Positions 56,405-64,000 of a DNA stretch of 64,000 nucleotides are shown here, in pieces. The notes under the pieces were generated by a model. That model was not told the origin of the DNA. It did no database searches and worked only from the letters and a program-made list of their open reading frames with translations. The position numbers were made by a program, and so were the translations under genes. The stretch is taken from assembly GCA_037783415.1 (NCBI GenBank), contig JAZGTN010000165.1, forward strand, positions 682,001-746,000. Reading direction: 5' to 3'. The first letter of the stretch is position 1; each line of letters begins with the position of its first letter. The DNA comes from Leptasterias polaris (lineage: Eukaryota > Echinodermata > Asteroidea > Forcipulatida > Asteriidae).

Positions 56405-58507
56405 GAGTCAAAAACAAACAAGTATTTGTAAAGGATTCAAGGCGAGAGCTTCTTTTGAAGTGTACCGATATTTTGGAAGGGGAAAACATGTTTTCTTGGA
56501 TCGACTATATTATAGGTTTTGAAACCATAACGTCGACTTAGCGTCCAAAAAGGCGGGAACTTTTAAAAGTCAACAAACCTTGTCCAATCTAGACGTCGCG
56601 TGACTATGTCTTTTGATCACACCTGCTTTTATATAGTAAACACAGCAAAACGATGATTATAACGGAAATTTGTTACCAGCCAAAATGAAGTCGTGGGTAT
56701 ACTTTGTGACTCGTGCACTGGTGCCACTCCAATTCTACTCAGCGGCGATCTAAGCACACTTCACACGGTTCGCCAAATAGCACTGACGCTGAAGCTAACA
56801 CGTAATAAAAAATATATATATAGGCCTAACCCCGGGTTAAAAAAATTCCGCCCAATTTCAACACTGGGGTAATTTAATTAATAGAGCTACTCGAGCAATG
56901 TTTAGAACAAAAGTTATACCGGCATCAAACGACTCGAGATATCAATGTTTATAGAAACCCATGATAGGCCTATCACATCTGGCCAATCCAAATGACAAAT
57001 ACAACGGCCAGTTCTTCATTCAGTATCTCGTATTTAGGCCTTTTAGACCGGGAACAAAATGAAGAAAGTCTTCTTCTGCCCTAATAGATTCATTTGTGTT
57101 GATCCATTTTTGTGTGACGAGTTTGTGTAGCAATGTTTGGCGACGCTTCACCTGGTAGGGAGGAAAACCACACATTACAAGTTGTTGGTTACAGGAAAGA
57201 AGATGAAGAAAAATGTATGTTGAGGAGCAAACAAGATTGTTGAGTTTACGCGCGAAAGTAGGCCCCTATCATACGTTTCTTATAGTGAAAAAACCCCAAC
57301 AACTTTACTACGAAGTTTCTATCAAAAGGTAACAATATCGTTGTACATCGTCGACTGGTGTTTTTTCTTGACATTAAAACAACAGAACTATAATAACTGT
57401 TTTATGTCTATAGGCCCCTAGCTTAGTTTTGTATTGGACTTTGGGTTACAGCGAGTAACGTTAAAAGTTAACAAGCTGGGTGACTTATTAGTACATTACT
57501 GTTTGCACGTGCGGGGTGGACCAAATTATAAATCACTTTTAGTTATAACAACGGGCTATACGGTAACAATCAATGACCCCCCAAAATGCAATAACTCCCG
57601 TACTTGTAAAACTTGTGGCAAGCCTACAGCAGCCATGTGATTGTGTAAATCTCTTTTAGGAGGAGTGTTAGCTCTGAATAGGGTAATTTGTATGGCTTCG
57701 ACTTTTCAATCAGTATACACATGTACTCTGCTCGTCTTCAAGAAAAGCAGCACTCCTTCCAAAGGAGAGTCATCCCCACCTCCCAGAAGGCAAAAACTAA
57801 TTCCAAACGAGATTCTGGTACTACCCGCAAGTTTTACATAGTTGCTTCTCATCCACACTATGGAAAGCTTCTAACATTGTTTGCATCTTTACGCGGGGGC
57901 GACGTGCGACAGATGTAATATGGACACTCATTATCGAGGTATCTATTACCGATTCGCCCCAAGGCACCGACACTAGAAAAGGAGAGCCGGTGGTGGGAAT
58001 CTTAAGGGACATATCCTGGGGGTAGTGGAGGTCACTTTGGGAGGGGGATTTGATAAGTAACTGTGACCCAAAGTTGACCTTGTGACGCTGTTGGTTGGTT
58101 GGAAGGGTTGGGCTCCCCACATCAGACGGAGAAGGGTCTCTGAATTCGTTTGAAATACGCGCCGGTATACTTACTCCCTCCATGTGCCCGGTTACCGCAA
58201 GGCCTGTTTATTTTACGGATGCCTTTCCTTCGTTCGTTGTCCAGGTAAAGTTTGCCTTGGCATCACCACGTATGATGCCCCAACAGTCAAGAGACATTTT
58301 GATATTGTTAATGCAGTAAAAACAGTAAAAATATATTAACATACAAAGAAAACTTGGGGGGAAATGTATCAGAAAAACTTACGAAGCATAGGCCTACATG
58401 AACAAAAAGACAAAACACAGACACACCACTGAAACAAAATGCAGGCCTGATGGGTTGCCTAAAGCTTTAAAAACTTGTCAACAAGCTTTCCCATCACTGC
58501 ACCCGCA
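56405..58507. other. No gene seen
   Basis: About 2.1 kb. A possible donor GTCCAG/GTAAAG at 58243 follows a GC-richer block but no coding frame supports an exon. Confidence 0.45.
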
Positions 58508-58863
58508 ATAGACTGTGCAAGTCTCGCGCGCATTCGAACTTCCGGGACCATAGTGGTCCCAACCATATGGAGTTTTACGTGGGCGAGATTTTGTTTCGTC
58601 AATTATTTTAGTATAACGTAGTTTATGACCTAGAAAATTATAGGCCTACATGTTGTTGGTAATGTAATACTTATAAGTGATAACAAAGTATGAAGATAAA
58701 ACCAATTCAACAATATAACGACGAAAACCTGAGAATTTTACTTTTGTTGTTCAGATTTTGTCATGAGAAATAATTTAAAACAAAGATTTGATTTCAGAAA
58801 TAAAAATGTTCTTCGTTTGACGTGTTTTCTCGTTCGGATAAGTGCGAGACTTGCACAGTCTAT
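58508..58863. mobile_element. Short-TIR element
   Basis: A perfect 20-bp terminal inverted repeat ATAGACTGTGCAAGTCTCGC encloses 356 bp of A+T-rich sequence. No clear target duplication. Confidence 0.7.
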
Positions 58864-60828
58864 GAACGAAAAAAAGGCACAAGGCAAATAAACAAATATT
58901 GCAATGCAAACGTCAAGACAAAGCAAAACTTAACATATCAATATTATCTGGATACACATAAAGGCAAACAGTTTTGGCAAAAGTGTGACTAAAAACAAAC
59001 GTTAACTGCTACGGCTGAACATAGAGAAAGGACTGAACGCTGCTTAGTTGATGCTTTGGATTATGTGAATTGCAAGAGGAAAGTAGAGTAAATGGATAAT
59101 AATAATAATCGCTTCTTGAAAGGAATGATGGTTCCAAATAGGAACCAGAGGAAGAACAGGACGAAAGATACTGAAAAGTGTCCTTGCATTTCTATACCAT
59201 TATTGTTAGACTAAGTAATTTGAAGCGGGTGCACGCTACTTTAAGATGCACATTTGGGGGAAAAACAAAATGTAAACAATAAGCACGGTAGATCGCATTC
59301 CATTAAACAGAGCGCCGACTGACGGAGTTTCGCAAAACAAAACCCCATCTTGTCAGGTAGAAGAACTGAAAGCTAGCTGGAAGCTCCAAGGTGATAATCC
59401 AGCAAAACTATTTCGGGTATTTACGAGTTGTGTACAGTGGAACCAACCCTTTAAAACGACCAAGATCGGCCAAATCTGCCGTCGTCCCTTTGAACTTCGG
59501 AATTTCCTGGGGTTTTTTGGCCGCCAGTGTTTGTTGATGCGCCCAAGTAAACGAGCTGTGAGTGGCACCCCTGAATCTGTACAAACAAATTGGCCGGTGA
59601 CCTTTTACTGGGAGGAAAAACAAGGCGGAATGATGCTGTGTTTTGAGGGGAATAGTTGGGCGGCTCGGTCCCTGAGAGGATTTTGGCTGCTCCTGTTTGG
59701 GAGTTAAAGCCCCGTCAAGATCCGGGAAAATATTGATTTTGTACTGCCCCGTTATACCAACTTAACTTCAAACGGCTTAGGAAGTGAACGAACTTTTTCG
59801 TTGTTGAAGAGTACTGTGAACTCACGATTTTGGTCTAGTTTCTTAACACCCTATATCAAGAAACAGAACATCGGTTTAAAAAAATGATTGAAAAAGAACA
59901 ATTTGATTATTTAAGGATGGACGGTGAAGACCGAGTTTGTGTTTGTCTATCCACCACTCGAGTGCACTCGGCAGTTCAACACCGGTCGAGATGTATGACT
60001 GAACGGGATAAATTAACTTTCTTTGCGAGTGGGAACAGCAGGAAGTTCGTGGTTTTCCGTCATTATCATAGCTTACGAGTCCTTCTCCACTATATGTATT
60101 GGTATTAGCCTACCCTGGAAATTTTTTAAAACAAAAATAATAACATAGTGCACCAATTGGCATCGTCAAGTCCCATGAACGGTTCCCGAAAAAAAATATA
60201 CGAGAGAGCAACAAAACGTAAAAAAGCAAACCATGCCCTGGCTATTATTCCTGAATGTCAAGGGGTAAAATGAAAACAGCCTCATTTATGAAAACAGGCG
60301 TTTACTCTCAGGCTCAGCGTTATTGAAACTTCAAGGCGAACACATTTTGTTCAGGTTCTGACCTGAAACCAGGCCGCTGTTGTGCGGCACATCACCGGCT
60401 TATTAGGCAGACATCACACGGCCTACTCAAGGGAGTTGGGCAGTGGAGCCCCGGAGATCAAAGGCACCGATGAGCCACGGTCAGGCGGCTGGGGACTTGC
60501 GGCACGCGTTGCTCTTTTGCAGGATCATTTGGGCTGGCTATCTTGTTTCAGATTACGGATGAAATATAATTTTCCCTTTTCTTGCGTTTTTGTTTTTTGA
60601 GCTGGGCTTTCTTCAAGCCGTGGTGCGGCCTTGAACCTCCAAAGAAGCCCCTGGGGGTCTCTTTCTTAATGCAGTTTGATAAAACGCCGAGTTGAGTGGC
60701 AAATGATCGTTATTGTTTTCAAGTATTATGTATGAACTTCTAGGTTCAACTATGCTGTATGCAAAGCACAGATTATTGGAACAAAATTCAAATGTATCTT
60801 TTTTTAAACTATCTATTTTTCCCCACAG
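58864..60828 (+). promoter_or_regulatory. NOTUM upstream intron or regulatory region
   Basis: No gene. CCCTTTGAACTTC at 59485-59497 and, on the minus strand, GTGCCTTTGATCTCC at 60455-60469 match TCF/LEF binding cores. NOTUM is a known Wnt/beta-catenin target, so these are candidate response sites. Single short motifs occur by chance about once per 64 kb. Confidence 0.3.
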
Positions 60829-60832
60829 CACA

Positions 60833-61119
60833 ATGACTTCAACACACACCATCCTCCTTGTCCTCTATCTGTCAAGCGTCATCCTCCTGACGTCAACAAG
60901 AAGAGTTCCTGCTTCATCAGAAGACGGTAGCCAAGAAGAGTCCAATGAATTTGTACTAGACCTCAAGACGGTGAATGGGGATCCAGACAACCTGGTGGCT
61001 CAGATTAAGCACCTGGCGTCTGCTCTCCAGACCTGTGGCTTCAGCGGGGAGATGCAACACATGAGGCTGTTCCAGCTGATGAATCAATCTGTCACGTGCA
61101 ATGATGGAACACCAGCAGG
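60833..61119 (+). CDS. NOTUM: NOTUM palmitoleoyl-protein carboxylesterase, first coding exon
   Basis: The exon starts at 60829 after acceptor CCCCACAG, four bases before the ATG. Residues 1-22 form a signal peptide (hydrophobic TILLVLYLSSVILLTS). The exon ends NQSVTCNDGTPAG, the conserved start of the Notum alpha/beta-hydrolase core, which in human continues GYYLKESRG. The N-glycosylation site NQS precedes it. Coding length is 95 codons plus two bases, then donor GTAAAA at 61120. Notum is secreted and removes the palmitoleate from Wnt proteins. The catalytic triad lies in later exons outside the window. An upstream in-frame ATG at 60713 would extend the frame across the polypyrimidine tract and is rejected. 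Confidence 0.88.
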
Positions 61120-61129
61120 GTAAAAGCTA

Positions 61130-62930
61130 ACAGTCAACAAACTACCATCATTACTGATACCTAGATTGAAACCCTCTTCTCAGCGCGTATATCAATAGAC
61201 CAAACCTAGACACACACCCCCAACACCACCTTCTGTATTAGTTTGACATCACACGCAAACTACCTTCCTATAAAGGAAATACCTATACCTTGATTGAAGC
61301 TCTTCTCCCAATAAGGAGATCAGTAGGCCAAAACTGGAAACACAGCACCCAAAACAACCATCTGCATTATAGTTTTGATAGCACAAAAACTATCTTAATA
61401 TATACCTCTTCCCCCGTGGAAACAATTTTCTCCAAATTCGGAGATCAATTGATCAAACTTTGAAACACATCCCAAGTTTTGATGTCACACAGACCACTTT
61501 CATAAGGATATACCTCTACCCTGATTGAAACCCTTTACTCCCAGTGTGAAGATCGATAGAGCAAAGGTGGAAACACACCCCAACTGCACCTTTTGCACAA
61601 GTTTTGATGTCACACAAACTACCTTCATTAGGATATACCTCTACCCTGATTGATCTCCACATTTGGAGAAGAGGGTTTCAGAGGCCAAAACTTGAAACAC
61701 ACCACAAAACCACATTCTGCATTAGTTTTGATATGTAACAGAAACTACCTTCATTAGGATATACCTCTACCCTGATTAAAACGCTCTTCTCCAACTGTGG
61801 AGATCAGAGGCCAAAACTGGAAATACACCACAAAACCACATTCTGCATTAGTTTTGATATATAACAAAAACTACCTTCATTAGGATATACCTCTACCCTG
61901 ATTAAAACGCTCTTCTCCAACTGTGGAGATCAGAGGCCAAAACTGGAAATACACAACAAAACCACATTCTGCATTAGTTTTGATATATAACAAAAACTAC
62001 CTTCATTAGGATATACCTCTACCCTGATTAAAATGCTCTTCTCCAACTGTGGAGATCAGAGGCCAAAACTGGAAATACACCACAAAACCACATTCTGCAT
62101 TAGTTTTGATATATAACAAAAACTACCTTCATTAGGATATACCTCTACCCTGATTAAAACGCTCTTCTCCAACTGTGGAGATCAGAGGCCAAAACTGGAA
62201 ATACACAACAAAACCACATTCTGCATTAGTTTTGATATATAACAAAAACTACCTTCATTAGGATATACCTCTACCCTGATTAAAACGCTCTTCTCCAACT
62301 GTGGAGATCAGAGGCCAAAACTGGAAATACACCACAAAACCACATTCTGCATTAGTTTTGATATATAACAAAAACTACCTTCATTAGGATATACCTCTAC
62401 CCTGATTAAAACGCTCTTCTCCAACTGTGGAGATCAGAGGCCAAAACTGGAAATACACCACAAAACCACATTCTGCATTAGTTTTGATATATAACAAAAA
62501 CTACCTTCATTAGGATATACCTCTACCCTGATTAAAACGCTCTTCTCCAACTGTGGAGATCAGAGGCCAAAACTGGAAATACACCACAAAGCCACATTCT
62601 GCATTAGATGTAACAAAAACTGCCTTCATTAGGATATACCTCTACCCTGAATGACTCTTCTCCCGATGTGGAGATCAACAGACCAAACACCGGAAACACA
62701 GCCTAATACATCGGATTTTCTACCAGACAAAGTACCTTCATTAGGATATATACCTCTTCCTGAATGGAACCTAATCTTTACATCAATAATTGGAAGAAAA
62801 ATGTTTGAAAACAACACTTTCCATATTTGTGAACTGTCACACAAAGTGTCCCATTTGGGATATACTTTACCCTGTTTGGAACCAGTACTTCCCAACAGAA
62901 TATGGTCCAAAGTCAGGAATGCTCTAGTGT
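61130..62930 (+). repeat. 126-bp tandem array in NOTUM intron
   Basis: About 15 units. TAGGATATACCTCTACC marks lie at 61629, 61755, 61881, 62007, 62133, 62259, 62385 and 62511 (exact 126-bp steps), with shorter and diverged units outside (61504, 62630, 62742). The centre units are almost identical and the edges decayed, the classic sign of homogenisation by unequal exchange. The first diverged unit begins about 15 bp after the splice donor. Confidence 0.95.
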
Positions 62931-63412
62931 AGATGAATTATTCTGACAGTCTCTTTAAAAGTGTTATATAGATGGAAATATTTCTCTGGAGGCTTGGTAA
63001 TGTTATAAACTTTACAATCAGTGCGCTCTCAGACAAAAAATCTTTCAACCAAGAATTCCCAATCCTGTGCTTCGTTTTTGAGGACCAAAGAGTTTAGAAA
63101 TCCACAAAATCCAAAACCTCTTTTTCAGCAAAAAGTTTCAACAAATGTTTACGATCCAGCAGTTTTTGTAACAATAATGTTTAAACCCAGTGGACTATCC
63201 TGTTGAAGGTCCTCTATAAATTATTATCATATAAAAAGGTAGTAAAACTATTTTATATCCCCATATCACCTAGGCCTATAGGATTACATGTAAGCCACTG
63301 GGTGCAATATTTGGTAAATACAGTTCAAGGCGGTGTGAGTCAGTGAACCTGTCAATTTGGTTTTGAAAGAAAGCAGGAGAGTCAAAAATATTTCTTTTCA
63401 TTGCTTTCTTGA
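62931..63412. other. NOTUM intron, no feature seen
   Basis: Unique A+T-rich intron sequence. The second NOTUM coding exon was looked for and not found here. Confidence 0.6.
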
Positions 63413-63670
63413 AGTAGCATCCCCTTAAGGTGATCCCTCTGCTGCTGCTGCTTCCCATGTTGTATCAAAAAGTTGGGTGTGATCACTGGCTATATATATG
63501 GCAGTTATAGGTTGTACGGCTTCTGACTGGCACCCCAAACAAAGATATTGACAAAAATAATAGGGAGACCGCCAACATATTACAGCTAGATAGCTCAGTT
63601 GGTAGAGCGCAACCACATTAATCAGGAGGTTGCAGGTTCAAGTCCTGCTCTCGTCAATTTTTCTCTTTTC
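63413..63670 (+). mobile_element. tRNA-derived SINE near the right edge
   Basis: Same family as 5595: GCATCCCCTTAAGGTGATCC, CTTCTGACTGGCACCCC, then a tRNA-like head AGCTAGATAGCTCAGTTGG with a different anticodon arm and box B GGTTCAAGTCC. Confidence 0.75.
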
Positions 63671-63824
63671 AACCCAAAATTGTTTTCTATTGCAACAAAC
63701 TTTTATCAAAGGCTTCCCTCAGTCTCAGCGCCTGAACCAAAGCTGCTTTAACAGTTAGTCTAACTAACCATTTACACTATCATATCGTGCGTGCACTTGT
63801 TGTGATTGTGCGCAATGTGCCGAT

Positions 63825-64000
63825 CAATATAATTAGTCCCATCATGCACCACTATATCCTGAACAAGTACAAGCTCATCAGACCATCCCAGGTTGGGCCA
63901 AGCGAAGCTGATCAGCAGTACAATCAGTCCCATCATACACCACTACATCCTGAACAAGAACTTGTACAGGCTGATCAGCCCATCCCAAGAGTAATTAGAA
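63825..64000 (+). repeat. Direct duplication of about 90 bp at window end
   Basis: AGTCCCATCATGCACCACTA and AGTCCCATCATACACCACTA start two copies at about 63835 and 63925, both with TCCTGAACAAG and AGCCCATCCCA-type ends. The repeat may continue past the window. Confidence 0.75.

Noticed and set aside
60713..60832. N-terminal extension of NOTUM from an upstream ATG
   Set aside because: It crosses a polypyrimidine tract and the acceptor CCCCACAG; the ATG at 60833 is followed by a proper signal peptide.

Overview
The window is nuclear DNA from an animal. Genes are split by GT-AG introns, and tRNA-derived SINEs, TTAA-flanked MITEs, LINE remnants and minisatellites are dense. There is no sign of bacterial gene organisation. 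The protein homologies (HGD, CMSS1, NOTUM) and the style of the repeats suggest an invertebrate deuterostome, most likely an echinoderm. The species assignment is inference.

Left part (1-22.9 kb). A GC-rich tandem repeat at the left edge is interrupted by a 967-bp near-perfect palindrome. Next is the first coding exon of a CMSS1-like gene on the minus strand. About 730 bp away, on the plus strand, starts a complete 13-coding-exon gene for homogentisate 1,2-dioxygenase (HGD, 438 residues, all iron ligands present). The two genes are head to head and may share a promoter. HGD introns hold a THAP-encoding Kolobok-like transposon, SINEs with target-site duplications, a 46-bp tandem array, TTAA MITEs, a MYND zinc-finger fragment inside an inverted-repeat element, a hAT-like MITE and two abutting minisatellites. 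Beyond HGD lie a LINE reverse-transcriptase tail and a small unidentified two-exon coding segment (22.5-22.9 kb).

Middle part (22.9-47.5 kb) is mostly repeats. It holds a nested cluster of TTAA MITEs, a 60-bp minisatellite with 300-bp higher-order structure (25.0-27.5 kb), a satellite of about 500 bp per unit (28.3-31.5 kb), a candidate small multi-exon plus-strand gene (about 31.9-35.3 kb), a foldback pair (35.8-36.7 kb), a 106-bp minisatellite related to the 60-bp one (37.8-39.1 kb) and a 2.1-kb element with long inverted ends (39.7-41.8 kb).

Right part (47.5-64 kb) leads to the first coding exon of NOTUM, the secreted Wnt-inactivating carboxylesterase, at 60.8-61.1 kb. A possible 5' non-coding exon ends at 48.7 kb, and TCF/LEF-type motifs occur upstream. 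A homogenised 126-bp array begins directly behind the NOTUM exon. Other features here are a 356-bp hairpin, a 30-bp minisatellite, long G-runs, SINEs and a second LINE tail.

HGD (tyrosine catabolism), CMSS1 (ribosome small-subunit assembly) and NOTUM (Wnt signalling) have no pathway in common. Their proximity is chromosomal context, not an operon. Most of the long open frames in the window are by-products of stop-free tandem repeats.
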